DNA of 43,296 nucleotides from Paludibacteraceae bacterium (lineage in GTDB: Bacteria; Bacteroidota; Bacteroidia; Bacteroidales; Paludibacteraceae), in the NCBI GenBank assembly GCA_017559505.1, contig JAFYSF010000037.1:1-43296 (forward strand). Direction: 5' to 3'. Below the pieces are notes generated by a model, which was given only the letters and a program-made list of their open reading frames with translations, had not been told where the DNA came from and made no database searches. Below, piece by piece: positions 1 through 9,317 of this stretch. Numbering within the stretch: the first letter of the stretch is position 1; every line of letters starts with the position of its first letter. The translations under genes were made by a program, and so were the position numbers.

Positions 1-20
1 TAAATAAATAAATAAATAAA
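1..20. repeat. TAAA tetranucleotide repeat
   Basis: The window opens with five tandem TAAA units. It is a simple repeat cut by the window edge, so its true length is unknown. No coding function is visible. Confidence 0.8.
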
Positions 21-51
21 GCATCTCTATTGGCGAAAAAAATAGAAAAAC

Positions 52-84
52 GTTTGTTTGTTTGGAGAAAATGTGTTATATTTG
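52..84 (+). promoter_or_regulatory. Bacteroidota-type promoter of the lipoprotein gene
   Basis: A -7 box TATATTTG (77-84) follows a run of three TTTG units (52-63). Two of these lie 17 and 21 bases upstream, inside the usual range for the Bacteroidota primary sigma factor (TTTG...TAnnTTTG). Transcription would begin about 7 bases after the -7 box, leaving a leader of about 65 bases before the ATG at 159. Confidence 0.6.
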
Positions 85-158
85 CGGTGTAATTTGAGGG
101 GTGGTTGTTTTGCGGATTTTGTGTGATTTATTAACTTTATAAAAATAAGGAGGTTGTT

Positions 159-782
159 ATGAAAAAGATTTATTGTTTGTTAATTTTGAGTTTAATACTA
201 TTTGTAGGGTGCGATAGCATAGAGCATAGAAATGTTGATACTACTGAATATTTGTATTTGTGCAATACGTTAGATAAAAGTGTTACGTTAGAATTGTTTA
301 AGGATGGCGAAGTGTTTAAGTATGAATTAAATACAAATGATACTATTTATTGGCATACTATTAATTCTAGTTATTGTTCTGCGCATACGAGAAGTAGTCT
401 TTTACCTCCTGAAGCAGATTATTTGCTTTATGTAGATGGTTATGATAGTGCTTCAGTGTCATATGATTCTCAGTTATACACTTTTGGCAATGTTGCGTAT
501 CGTTCAAGTATACCGTATGATAGTCTTACACATGATAGCATTTGGAATGAGATGATATATAGGGATAGTATTTATACGGAAGAGATGTTTCGAGAAAATA
601 AACCAACTTTGACTTTAGATTGGTATGTTCCAGAAAAACAATCAATAACGGTGAAAAAATCTAATAGTGAGTTTGTGGAAAATTCTTATCATGTTTTTGA
701 TGAAAAATATTTTCAACGATTAGAAAGCAAAATTAAGAAATTATTTGTATTAGGGGAAATAGATTGTGAAGACGTTAAATAG
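159..782 (+). CDS. small predicted lipoprotein, function unknown
   Basis: A 207-residue protein. It begins with a basic Met-Lys-Lys, a hydrophobic stretch and a lipobox ending FVGC (Cys18), so it should be exported and lipid-anchored. The mature part is rich in Tyr, Ser and Asp with no repeat or catalytic motif I recognise. Start choice is firm: a strong Shine-Dalgarno AAGGAGG (147-153) lies 5 bases before the ATG, which is unusual in this phylum. The gene has its own promoter and a strong terminator, so it is probably monocistronic. No function can be assigned. Confidence 0.8.
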   Translation: MKKIYCLLILSLILFVGCDSIEHRNVDTTEYLYLCNTLDKSVTLELFKDGEVFKYELNTNDTIYWHTINSSYCSAHTRSSLLPPEADYLLYVDGYDSASVSYDSQLYTFGNVAYRSSIPYDSLTHDSIWNEMIYRDSIYTEEMFRENKPTLTLDWYVPEKQSITVKKSNSEFVENSYHVFDEKYFQRLESKIKKLFVLGEIDCEDVK

Positions 783-793
783 ATTTTGTATAG

Positions 794-826
794 TCGCACC
801 TTAGTTTTGAGGTGCGATTTTTTTTT
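794..826 (+). terminator. intrinsic terminator after the lipoprotein gene
   Basis: An 8-bp GC-rich stem TCGCACCT/AGGTGCGA with an 8-base loop is followed directly by a run of nine T. It begins 11 bases after the lipoprotein stop codon. Confidence 0.9.
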
Positions 827-887
827 GTGTGGAATTATAATTTTGTGTGATTTTTGCAGGGGTGTTGTATATATGAGAATTTTTTAG

Positions 888-895
888 TAACTTTG
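888..895 (+). promoter_or_regulatory. promoter -7 box upstream of tyrS
   Basis: A perfect TAACTTTG -7 element. The upstream element is weak: a TTG at 864-866 is the best candidate at about the right distance. It gives tyrS a leader of about 135 bases that contains the 7-base repeat array. Confidence 0.55.
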
Positions 896-913
896 CGAGT
901 TAGATTAAAATGT

Positions 914-955
914 GGAATTGGGAATGAGGAATTAGGAATTAGGAATTAGGAATGC
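914..955. repeat. heptanucleotide array, unit GGAATNN (6 units)
   Basis: Six consecutive 7-base units starting GGAAT (GGAATTG, GGAATGA, three GGAATTA, GGAATGC). It lies in the tyrS leader. Confidence 0.9.
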
Positions 956-1038
956 GTCGTTTTGTCTATTAGTTTTGTTTTCTGATGTAAAGGAGACGAT
1001 ATTAGTTGAATTAATAATCTTAAAATTGAATATATAAT

Positions 1039-2331
1039 ATGAACTTTGTAGAAGAACTTACATGGAGAGGTATGGTGCAGGATATGATGCCTGGCACTGA
1101 GGAACAATTGAATAAAGAGATGACAACTGCGTATTTGGGTATTGACCCTACGGCAGATTCGTTGCATATTGGACACTTGTGTGGTGTGATGATGTTGCGT
1201 CATTTTCAACGTTGTGGTCATAAGCCTATTGCGTTGGTGGGTGGTGCTACGGGTATGATTGGCGACCCTTCGGGTAAATCGGCTGAGCGTAATTTGTTGG
1301 ATGAGGCTACACTTCGTCATAATCAAGAGGCTATTAAGGCTCAGTTGGAGAAATTCCTCGATTTCCACTCGGATGCTGAGAATGCGGCTGAATTGGTGAA
1401 CAACTACGATTGGATGAAGGAGTTTACGTTCTTGGATTTTGCTCGTAACGTGGGTAAATTGATTACGGTGAACTATATGATGGCGAAAGACTCGGTGAAA
1501 AAGAGATTGAACGGTGAGTTTAATGCTGGTATGTCGTTCACTGAGTTTACATATCAACTTTTGCAAGGCTACGACTATGTGTATTTGAACAAGAATAAGA
1601 ATTGTAAGTTGCAAATGGGTGGTTCGGACCAATGGGGTAATATCACTACCGGTACGGAATTGATTCGTCGTATGGGTGGCGGAGATGCGTTTGCATTGAC
1701 TTGTCCGTTGATTACGAAGGCAGATGGTGGCAAATTCGGTAAAACTGAAAGTGGCAACATTTGGTTGGACAAACGCTATACTTCATCTTATAAATTCTAC
1801 CAATTCTGGTTGAATGTGGCAGATAATGACGCAGAGAAATATATCAAAATCTTCACAAACATCACTCGCGAGGAGTGTGAGGCATTGATTGCAGAACACC
1901 GCGAAGCTCCACACATGCGCTTGTTGCAACAACGTTTGGCTAAGGATGTTACAATCATGGTACACTCGGAAGAGGACTATAATGCAGCAGTAGAGGCATC
2001 GAAAATCTTGTTTGGTAATGCAACTGCAGATGCGTTGCGTAAATTGGATGAAGATACATTGTTGGCTGTGTTTGAGGGTGTTCCACAATTCGAAATCGAA
2101 CGCTCGGCATTGGAAGCTGGTGTGCAACCATTGACATTGTTGGCTGAATTAACACAAGTATTCCCATCGAAGGGAGAAGCTCGTAAGACAATTCAAGCTG
2201 GTGGTGTGAGCGTGAATAAAGAGAAATTGACTGCACCTGATCAAGTGATTGGCGTGGATGCATTGTTGAACGACAGATATTTGTTGGTGCAAAAAGGCAA
2301 GAAAAACTATTTCTTGATTAGAGTGAAATAG
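1039..2331 (+). CDS. tyrS: tyrosyl-tRNA synthetase
   Basis: A 430-residue class I aminoacyl-tRNA synthetase that charges tRNA(Tyr) in the cytoplasm. Visible motifs are the ATP-binding HIGH (residues 43-46), the tyrosine-pocket segment [10 protein letters not shown], and a KMSKS-equivalent loop KFGKT near residue 233. The C-terminus has an S4-type RNA-binding domain (about 365-425, with AGGVSVN). Length and domain order match bacterial TyrS. It stands alone: an array of 7-base repeats begins at its stop codon and the next gene is more than 130 bases away. Confidence 0.97.
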   Translation: MNFVEELTWRGMVQDMMPGTEEQLNKEMTTAYLGIDPTADSLHIGHLCGVMMLRHFQRCGHKPIALVGGATGMIGDPSGKSAERNLLDEATLRHNQEAIKAQLEKFLDFHSDAENAAELVNNYDWMKEFTFLDFARNVGKLITVNYMMAKDSVKKRLNGEFNAGMSFTEFTYQLLQGYDYVYLNKNKNCKLQMGGSDQWGNITTGTELIRRMGGGDAFALTCPLITKADGGKFGKTESGNIWLDKRYTSSYKFYQFWLNVADNDAEKYIKIFTNITREECEALIAEHREAPHMRLLQQRLAKDVTIMVHSEEDYNAAVEASKILFGNATADALRKLDEDTLLAVFEGVPQFEIERSALEAGVQPLTLLAELTQVFPSKGEARKTIQAGGVSVNKEKLTAPDQVIGVDALLNDRYLLVQKGKKNYFLIRVK

Positions 2332-2386
2332 TCAATAGACGACGGTTAATAGTCAACAGACTACGGACTATAATCAATGGATTTTA
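2331..2386. repeat. heptanucleotide array, GTCAATA/GACTACG-like (8 units)
   Basis: Eight consecutive 7-base units of the GTCAACA family follow the tyrS stop codon. The units are degenerate but the period is kept: GTCAATA, GACGACG, GTTAATA, GTCAACA, GACTACG, GACTATA, ATCAATG, GATTTTA. Confidence 0.8.
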
Positions 2387-2470
2387 ATTCCCTCTGTCCC
2401 TCTAAAATATGGGACAAAAGGGGGAAAATGAGTATATCACATATTACAGAAAAAGCTTATAATATTTTTT

Positions 2471-3139
2471 TTGAGGACAAGAGAACATAAGTGCATAGGG
2501 ATTCGTTTTGCGGTTGTTGTTATATTACTGTGTGGTAATATGACGGTTAGTAATAACGGGTTTGTGTTGCGTGATTCGGTTGATGACTATTTGAAAGAAT
2601 ATTGCGCTAATCCGATTTCGGAGTATGATGAAATAATAAAAAAGGGAGTACGACGTTTGGGGTGGGATTGGCGAATGATGGCAGCAATAGTGTGGAATGA
2701 GTCGCGTTTCAATATACATGCAGTCTCTTCGCAAGGGGCGAGAGGGTTGATGCAGTTTATGCCTCGCACAGCTCGACGTTTTGGATTAGAGGAAGAAGAA
2801 GAATTGAAAGACCCTAAAAAAAATATAAAAGCAGGAGTAGAGTATTTGAAATTTTTGGAGCGACGATTTGATGAGATAGAGGATAGAGATGAGCGAATAA
2901 AATTTGTGTTGGCAGGATATAATGCAGGACCCGGACACGTGCGTGATGCGATGGCTTTGGCTGAGAAGTATGGCTACGACCCGCATGTGTGGGTGGGGAA
3001 TGTAGAGAAGTGGTTGTTGGCATTGCAAGAGAGTAAATATTATACCGACGAAGTGTGTAAGCATGGATTTTTCAGAGGGCGATATACGGTGCAATATGTG
3101 AGAAAGGTGTTTGAGAGGTATCATTTTTATACAGAGTAA
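2471..3139 (+). CDS. lytic transglycosylase (SLT domain)
   Basis: A 222-residue predicted murein lytic transglycosylase of the goose-lysozyme-like SLT fold, which cleaves the glycan strand of peptidoglycan. The core reads WNESRF with the likely catalytic Glu at residue 77, then GLMQFMP (92-98) and AGYNAGP (near 150). It is short and lacks the N-terminal solute-binding domain of MltF. The start is uncertain: TTG at 2471 gives a basic N-terminus plus a hydrophobic segment (residues 10-22), a credible signal peptide. The first ATG at 2540 would remove that segment, so I prefer TTG. Confidence 0.88.
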   Translation: MRTREHKCIGIRFAVVVILLCGNMTVSNNGFVLRDSVDDYLKEYCANPISEYDEIIKKGVRRLGWDWRMMAAIVWNESRFNIHAVSSQGARGLMQFMPRTARRFGLEEEEELKDPKKNIKAGVEYLKFLERRFDEIEDRDERIKFVLAGYNAGPGHVRDAMALAEKYGYDPHVWVGNVEKWLLALQESKYYTDEVCKHGFFRGRYTVQYVRKVFERYHFYTE

Positions 3140-3203
3140 AAAAAATAAGAGTTAATAACGAATAATTGTGCATTTTTCGCTAATGCTCAACACCGTTGGT
3201 TGT

Positions 3204-3224
3204 GCATTAAGCATTTTGCATTGA
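3204..3224. repeat. heptanucleotide array, unit GCATTNN (3 units)
   Basis: Three 7-base units GCATTAA, GCATTTT, GCATTGA sit just before the helicase start codon at 3233. A further TGCATTTTT lies about 35 bases upstream. Confidence 0.65.
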
Positions 3225-3232
3225 TAAAAAAA

Positions 3233-5068
3233 ATGACATTTCAAGAATTAGGCTTACGTCAAGAGATTTTAGATGCTGTTGCCGAATTGGGCTTTGTTAG
3301 TCCAATGCCAGTGCAAGAGCAAGTAATACCATATATGTTGACCCACGAGAACGACCTCGTGGCGTTGGCACAAACAGGTACGGGCAAAACCGCAGCATTT
3401 GGTTTGCCTATATTAAATATGGTGAATGTAGAGCAACGAAAAATACAATTGCTCGTGCTTGCTCCTACACGCGAATTGTGTATTCAGATAGCAAATGACA
3501 TAAAGAATTTTGCATCGAAGATGCGAGGCGTGAAGGTGGTGGCTGTGTATGGCGGCGAGAGTATCGTAGTGCAATACAAGCAGTTGGACGTTCAGCCACA
3601 AGTGCTTGTAGCAACTCCGGGTCGATTGATTGACCTCATAAATCGCGGAAAAGTGGATTTGTCGGAGGTGCGTTTCCTTGTTCTCGACGAAGCCGACGAG
3701 ATGCTCAATATGGGTTTCCAAGAAGATATAGAAACCATATTGAAAGATGTGCCAGAAACACGTCGTACACTCTTATTCTCGGCAACAATGCCTAACGAAA
3801 TAGCCAAAATATCGCGTCAATATATGCACGATGCAGCCGAAATTTCGATAGGTACACGCAATGCCGGTTCTGACAATGTCGAACACATATATTATATGGT
3901 GCGTGCCGACCATCGTTATCTTGCATTGAAACGTATAGTCGATATGAATCCAGACATATATGGTATCGTATTCTGCCGCACACGCCAAGAGACTAAGGAT
4001 GTAGCTGAAAAATTGATGAAAGATGGCTATAACGCAGATGCTTTGCATGGCGACCTTAGTCAAGCACAACGCGACACGGTGATGAACAAATTCCGTATCA
4101 AGAATTTGCAAGTGTTGGTGGCAACCGACGTAGCGGCTCGTGGATTGGATGTCAGTGATTTGACTCACGTAATCAACTATAATTTGCCAGACGATGTAGA
4201 GGTGTACACTCACCGCTCGGGACGTACAGGTCGTGCAGGCAAAAAAGGGGTGTCGTGCGTAATTGTGCACACTCGCGAAGGTCGTCGTTTGCGTGAGATA
4301 GAGAGAATAATTAAGAAAGAATTCAAACACATGCCAGTGCCAAACGGCATGGAAGTGTGCAAGCGTCAGCTGTTCCACCTCATCGACAAGATGGAACGCG
4401 TAGAGGTGAGCAATGAAGAAATAGATGTATTCATGCCACAAATCTCTGCGAAGTTGGCTTATCTTAGCAAAGAAGAGATAATTTCGCGCTTCGTATCGCT
4501 CGAATTCAATCGTTTTGCCGAGTATTACAAAGACGCCGAAGACATCAACGTAGATGTGAAAGAGGGCAAAAAAGGCAAAGATAAAGGCGAAGGAAAATCG
4601 AAACGCGGACAAAAAGTAAGATTCAAAATGCTCTATGGCACAAAACAGAATGCAACACCACGTTCGGTGCTTGGAGTGATAAACGACGTAACACAAGACA
4701 AATCTATCATCATTGGCGATATCGAAATAACCAACAAATTCACATTCTTCGATGTTTATGCCGATCAAGCCGATAAAGTGCGACAAGCCTTTGAGGCGGC
4801 AGGCGAGCCATTGGCAATAGCCGAGCCACGCGAAGTGGTGAGCAAAGCTCCTAAAGCACAAAGCGAAAAATCAACACGCAATCGTGAGCGCGAGCGCGAA
4901 CGTCGTCGCGATAATGACGACCGCCGAGGTCGTGAACGTCGCAATGACCGCAACGACCGTAATGATAGAGATGAGCGTCGCGACCGTCGTGATAGGGGTG
5001 ATAGAAGAGACAATCGTCGCAACGAAGTAGTCGAAAATTCCGACAAACCTTGGCGTCGCAGACGATAA
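3233..5068 (+). CDS. DEAD-box ATP-dependent RNA helicase with DbpA-type C-terminus
   Basis: A 611-residue RNA helicase of the DeaD/CsdA type, acting on structured RNA or ribosome assembly. In order: a Q motif near the N-terminus, AQTGTGKT (Walker A), PTREL, TPGR, VLDEADEM, SAT, and HRSGRTGRAG in the second RecA domain. These are followed by a DbpA-like RNA-binding domain and a low-complexity Arg/Asp/Glu tail of about 70 residues. The ATG at 3233 is preferred to the upstream TTG at 3200, because translation from 3200 would only add the repeat-coded stretch before MTFQELGL. The basic tail resembles other Bacteroidota DEAD-box proteins and probably adds non-specific RNA binding. Confidence 0.95.
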   Translation: MTFQELGLRQEILDAVAELGFVSPMPVQEQVIPYMLTHENDLVALAQTGTGKTAAFGLPILNMVNVEQRKIQLLVLAPTRELCIQIANDIKNFASKMRGVKVVAVYGGESIVVQYKQLDVQPQVLVATPGRLIDLINRGKVDLSEVRFLVLDEADEMLNMGFQEDIETILKDVPETRRTLLFSATMPNEIAKISRQYMHDAAEISIGTRNAGSDNVEHIYYMVRADHRYLALKRIVDMNPDIYGIVFCRTRQETKDVAEKLMKDGYNADALHGDLSQAQRDTVMNKFRIKNLQVLVATDVAARGLDVSDLTHVINYNLPDDVEVYTHRSGRTGRAGKKGVSCVIVHTREGRRLREIERIIKKEFKHMPVPNGMEVCKRQLFHLIDKMERVEVSNEEIDVFMPQISAKLAYLSKEEIISRFVSLEFNRFAEYYKDAEDINVDVKEGKKGKDKGEGKSKRGQKVRFKMLYGTKQNATPRSVLGVINDVTQDKSIIIGDIEITNKFTFFDVYADQADKVRQAFEAAGEPLAIAEPREVVSKAPKAQSEKSTRNRERERERRRDNDDRRGRERRNDRNDRNDRDERRDRRDRGDRRDNRRNEVVENSDKPWRRRR

Positions 5069-5116
5069 TTCACACTCACTCACAGTGTGTATCATTGACC
5101 CAAAATTCACCTTACC

Positions 5117-5158
5117 CTCAAGCAAGGTGCAAGCAAACTGCAAGCAAGAAGACTGACA
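5117..5158. repeat. dispersed intergenic repeat with 11-base AAGCAA units
   Basis: Three tandem 11-base units starting AAGCAA (5120-5152) within a longer block ending AAGACTGACA. The reverse complement of the 20 bases at 5117-5136 recurs exactly at 17504-17523, and a related copy with one unit fewer lies at 41161-41183. This is a dispersed repeat family, not a gene. Confidence 0.75.
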
Positions 5159-5167
5159 TATTCCAAC

Positions 5168-5190
5168 AACCACTCAGAGTGGTTATTTTG
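5168..5190 (+). terminator. possible short terminator after the helicase gene
   Basis: A 7-bp stem AACCACT/AGTGGTT with a 3-base loop, followed by ATTTTG. The T tract is short, so this is a weak candidate. It lies between the helicase and the hydrolase-family gene. Confidence 0.45.
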
Positions 5191-5212
5191 AAAGAAAAAA
5201 AATATAATAAGC

Positions 5213-5827
5213 ATGAAAATAATCTGCGTAGGTTGGAACTATCCAAAACACAACCTTGAGATGAATCGTGAAGAGCGACCACAACAACCAACCATATTTA
5301 TGAAGCCCGATTCGGCACTATTGCGCGAGAATCGACCATTTTTCATACCCCGATTTTCAAATCAAATCGAGCATGAAGTCGAACTCGTTGTGCGCATCAA
5401 TCGCCTCGGTCGCAACATAGCTCCACGCTTCGCACATCGCTATTATTCCGAAGTTGCCCTTGGGGTCGATTTCACAGCACGCGATTTGCAAAACCAATGC
5501 AAACAGCTCGGTGCACCATGGGAAATTTCAAAAGCATTCGACAATTCGGCAGTAGTAAGCGACTTTATTTCGTTAGACGAACTCTCTGATATACAAGATA
5601 TAAACTTTTCTTTGCAAAAAAATGGTCAAATTCAGCAACACGGACATACTAAAGATATGCTTTTTTCCGTTGATGAATTGATAGCATATATCAGTCAGTT
5701 CTTTACGCTCAAAATAGGCGACCTAATCTTCACTGGTACCCCAGCCGGAGTTTCGCCTGTAGCAATCAACGACCGATTGACTGGATATATCGAAGATAAA
5801 CTAATGTTTGATTTTTTAGTAAAATAG
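5213..5827 (+). CDS. fumarylacetoacetate hydrolase (FAH) family protein
   Basis: A 204-residue single-domain member of the FAH family, the size of FAHD1/YcgM-type enzymes. These act on acylpyruvates or oxaloacetate using a bound divalent metal. Visible family features are the N-terminal VGWNYPKH, FMKPDSAL, the acidic metal-site segment IEHEVELVV, GVDFTARD, and FTGTPAGVSP near the end. The substrate cannot be read from sequence. The stop is 1 base before the porU start, so the two genes are probably co-transcribed, though no functional link is evident. Confidence 0.88.
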   Translation: MKIICVGWNYPKHNLEMNREERPQQPTIFMKPDSALLRENRPFFIPRFSNQIEHEVELVVRINRLGRNIAPRFAHRYYSEVALGVDFTARDLQNQCKQLGAPWEISKAFDNSAVVSDFISLDELSDIQDINFSLQKNGQIQQHGHTKDMLFSVDELIAYISQFFTLKIGDLIFTGTPAGVSPVAINDRLTGYIEDKLMFDFLVK

Positions 5828-5828
5828 T

Positions 5829-8800
5829 ATGAAGAAAATATCGTTGTTTTTTGTATTTGTTTTGGTTGTGTTGCAACTCGTAGCACAATCGAATCGTTAT
5901 GCCGAAACATCAGTATTGAGTAGTGGTGATTGGTATAAAATACAAGTAGAACAATCAGGTATTCATAAAATTACATACGAACAATTAGTAGAAATGGGAT
6001 TGAAAAATCCAGCTAATGTCTCTGTCTTTGGTTATGGTGGAGCGCAATTGGCAGAGGCTTTTTCAAATCCATACATAGACGACCTTCCTCAGTTGAGTAT
6101 CTACGTAGAAAAGGGTAGTGATGGAGTGTTTAATTCAGGCGATTACATACTATTTTATGCGCAGGGCCCAATTAAATGGTCTTACAATTCAAAACAAAAA
6201 TTGTTTGAGCATGAAGTGAATGCATATTCAAATTATGCCTATTATTTCATCACATCAGACTATCCTACACAAAAAATAATAGGAGAAGCAAGAAAATCAA
6301 TTTCGACTTTACCGGGCGAAGTAACCTCTTTCAATGATTTCTATTTTTATGAAAAAGACGAAATAAATCTCTTAAATTCAGGAAGAGTCTATTTAGGCGA
6401 TGTATTTAATAGTTCGCAATTGACTAGAAATTACACGGTTAAAGTGCCAAATATCCTACTCGAAACATCTTGTCTTTCTATTTCTGCCGCACATACTGCA
6501 GTAGCAGAGGCTAATATGAGTGTTTTTGTGGATAATAAATTGCTTGGTACTCCGCTTTTTGCAAAGAAACCATCTAACGAAGTTGCCGCTACCGCAATAA
6601 ATGCAAAATATGAGTTCGTTCCTACCGATAGTAATAGCATAAATGTCAAATTGACCTATTCTATGGCGTCGGCAACAGCCTATTTAGATTATTTTACATT
6701 GAATTTTAAGCGTAAGTTGCAAAAAACAAAAGGAGAAAGTTTGGCATTCAGATTTTTGGATGATTTAGGAGTATCAGATAGTTACACATATAGATTGTCT
6801 AATGTTACTCAAAATGTGCAGATTTGGAATATTACCGACCAACAGAATATAGTGAAAATGCCTGTTACATTTTCGGGTAACGATTTGACATTTGGCGATA
6901 ATAAATCAGAGTTGAGAGAGTATGTGGCGGTTGATATTAAGTCGGATAAGTTTTTGCAACCAAAAAATATAGGTAAAATATCAAATCAAGATTTGCATGC
7001 TTTGGGTCAGGCTGATATGATTATTATTACGCATCCCGACTTTATCGATGCCGCAAATCGTTTAGCTGCATTGCATTCGAAATACGATGGATTGACAACT
7101 CATGTTGTTGTTCCTGAAATTGTTTATAACGAATTTTCTTCAGGTACGCCAGATGCTACAGCCTATCGTCGTTTTGTGAAGATGTTCTATGATAGAGCAA
7201 AAGAGGTAGGTAATGCTCCGAAGTACCTATTATTATTTGGTGATGGCTCGTTTGATAATAGACAAATATTGACAGCAAATACAAAAGACAATATTTATCG
7301 ATTGCTGACTTATCAAGCAAGAGAATCATTTAACGATATCAATTCATACGTAACAGATGACTATTTCGGCTTGTTGGATGATTCGGATGGTGCCAATTTG
7401 CTAATCAATAGTCTTGATGTTGCAGTAGGGCGTATACCGACGTATACAGTTGAGCAAGCCAATGGCGTAGTTGATAAATTAGAGCGTTATATAAAAAATG
7501 AAGATTTGGGCGTTTGGAAGAATCAAGCTATATTTATGGCTGATGATGGGGATGGTAATGTTCATGTAGAAGGCGCAGATTCTGTTTGCAGTGTTTTTGA
7601 ACGCTTAAATCCCGATCTCTTAACTCGTAAGTTGTATCTCGATTCTTATACACAGGAGGTTACAGCTGTAGGAGAGTTTTATCCTACATTGAAGAAAGAA
7701 TTCTTTGACTATATCAACAATGGTGTGTTAATGGTCAATTATATGGGCCATAGTGGATATAACAACTGGACCAACGAGCAGATACTATCTGTTGCAGATA
7801 TAGAGTTGATGTATAACGAAAGATTACCATTGTTTATAACAATGTCATGTAGTTTTTCTCGATTCGATGATTTTAAGCTCTCAGGAGGCGAAGCAATGAT
7901 GCTAAATGGTAAGGGTGGTGCTTTAGCTCTTATTTCTGCATCTCGTACGGTATATGCTCAGCCTAATACATTGTTGAATCTTGAGTTAGCTAAAATGTTA
8001 TTAGCTAAAAATGCGAAAACAGGACGAATAAACACGATTGGAGAAGCGTATCAATTAGCAAAAAATAAGCGAGCAAATAATAATGATTCAAATCGTTTGC
8101 CATTTGTTTTATTAGGTGATCCAGCAATTAGATTGGCTGTGCCTCAAACACATTTTGCATCTATAGATTTTGTAAACGGGCACGATGTAACATTAGGTGC
8201 AGATACGATTGGTGCATTGGGTCGAGTGGTTTTAGACGGCTCGGTTCGTTCTTTGGATGATAATATTCTTGATGAAACATTCAATGGATATGCTCATGTA
8301 ACTATCTTTGATAAAGAAGAGAAAATAAAAACGCTTTGTAACGATTTTAAGGAATCAGAACCAACTAAAAATAATAATCCATTTGTATATACATATCGAA
8401 CAAATCCATTATATGTAGGTCAAGTAGAGGTTGTTGATGGCAGATTTAAGGTAGAATTTATTGTTCCTAAAGATATTAAATATAATTTTGGAACAGGACG
8501 CATTGTGATGTATGCTGTTGATGAGCAACAAGGATTTGAAGCAAATGGACACTCGTCGAATATAATAATAGGTGGTGAGGCGAGTGATGCAATTATTGAA
8601 ACCGATGGACCTGAATTGAAAATTTATTTGAATACTCCATATTTCAAAAATGGAGATGAAGTAGATTCTAATCCATTGTTTATTGCAGAATTACAAGATT
8701 TGAGTGGCATTAATACTATTGGTTTTGGTATTGGTCATGATATAATTTTAAAATTAGACAATGATATTAAGCAAGAATATGTTCTAAATAATTATTATAA

Positions 8801-9251
8801 AGCAGATTTAGGTTCTTATACTTCAGGTGTTGTAACTTATCCATTATCAAATTTAGCTCCAGGAAAGCATAAATTATTCTTTAGAGCATGGGATTTGCAA
8901 AATAATTCAGTTTCGGCGGAGTTAGAATTTGAAGTTGTGGAAGATTTGAAAATGTCTATACATAATATGTATATATATCCTAATCCAGTGCGAGATATTG
9001 CAAATATTGTGATAGAACATGATAAACCTTTAGCTCCTATTGATTTATATATGTATATTTATGATTTATCAGGTCATTTAATTCATCAAGAAAATATGAG
9101 TTTGGTTACCGATGCTTCGTCTAAAATCAATTTGAATTGGAGTGTAAATTCTTTTGTTAGTGATGGTTTGTATTATGTAAAAGCAGTAGTAATTGATGAT
9201 AAAAAAAGAAAAACAATAAAATCTGCAAAAATATTTGTACGTAAGCAATAA
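5829..9251 (+). CDS. porU: type IX secretion system sortase PorU
   Basis: An 1140-residue protein with a signal peptide. Its N-terminal region (SVLSSGDWYKIQVEQSGIHK) is typical of PorU. A gingipain-type C25 peptidase domain follows, with the likely catalytic dyad His641 (in MGHSG) and Cys674 (in MSCSFSRFDD). The C-terminus has beta-sandwich segments and a CTD-like end with IYPNP near residue 1047. In the family PorU sits on the cell surface, removes the C-terminal secretion signal of type IX cargo and joins the cargo to anionic lipopolysaccharide. Length is close to that of the Porphyromonas protein. PorV, its outer-membrane partner, is the next gene. Confidence 0.95.
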   Translation: MKKISLFFVFVLVVLQLVAQSNRYAETSVLSSGDWYKIQVEQSGIHKITYEQLVEMGLKNPANVSVFGYGGAQLAEAFSNPYIDDLPQLSIYVEKGSDGVFNSGDYILFYAQGPIKWSYNSKQKLFEHEVNAYSNYAYYFITSDYPTQKIIGEARKSISTLPGEVTSFNDFYFYEKDEINLLNSGRVYLGDVFNSSQLTRNYTVKVPNILLETSCLSISAAHTAVAEANMSVFVDNKLLGTPLFAKKPSNEVAATAINAKYEFVPTDSNSINVKLTYSMASATAYLDYFTLNFKRKLQKTKGESLAFRFLDDLGVSDSYTYRLSNVTQNVQIWNITDQQNIVKMPVTFSGNDLTFGDNKSELREYVAVDIKSDKFLQPKNIGKISNQDLHALGQADMIIITHPDFIDAANRLAALHSKYDGLTTHVVVPEIVYNEFSSGTPDATAYRRFVKMFYDRAKEVGNAPKYLLLFGDGSFDNRQILTANTKDNIYRLLTYQARESFNDINSYVTDDYFGLLDDSDGANLLINSLDVAVGRIPTYTVEQANGVVDKLERYIKNEDLGVWKNQAIFMADDGDGNVHVEGADSVCSVFERLNPDLLTRKLYLDSYTQEVTAVGEFYPTLKKEFFDYINNGVLMVNYMGHSGYNNWTNEQILSVADIELMYNERLPLFITMSCSFSRFDDFKLSGGEAMMLNGKGGALALISASRTVYAQPNTLLNLELAKMLLAKNAKTGRINTIGEAYQLAKNKRANNNDSNRLPFVLLGDPAIRLAVPQTHFASIDFVNGHDVTLGADTIGALGRVVLDGSVRSLDDNILDETFNGYAHVTIFDKEEKIKTLCNDFKESEPTKNNNPFVYTYRTNPLYVGQVEVVDGRFKVEFIVPKDIKYNFGTGRIVMYAVDEQQGFEANGHSSNIIIGGEASDAIIETDGPELKIYLNTPYFKNGDEVDSNPLFIAELQDLSGINTIGFGIGHDIILKLDNDIKQEYVLNNYYKADLGSYTSGVVTYPLSNLAPGKHKLFFRAWDLQNNSVSAELEFEVVEDLKMSIHNMYIYPNPVRDIANIVIEHDKPLAPIDLYMYIYDLSGHLIHQENMSLVTDASSKINLNWSVNSFVSDGLYYVKAVVIDDKKRKTIKSAKIFVRKQ

Positions 9252-9265
9252 AATTTGTATCTTTG
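9234..9265 (+). promoter_or_regulatory. promoter for porV inside the porU 3' end
   Basis: TTTG (9234-9237), 20 bases, then TATCTTTG (9258-9265) match the Bacteroidota consensus exactly. The upstream element lies within the last codons of porU and the -7 box just after its stop. porV can therefore be transcribed on its own, giving more PorV than PorU. Confidence 0.75.
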
Positions 9266-9317
9266 CGTTTCAATTTAAGAATGCTTGAAAAATAATTTTT
9301 AATAACTATAAAAAACT

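Noticed and set aside
3773..4861. A 362-codon open frame on the minus strand inside the helicase gene
   Set aside because: It lies fully opposite a well-supported DEAD-box gene, shows no domain, and has an amino-acid make-up typical of a reverse-strand shadow.
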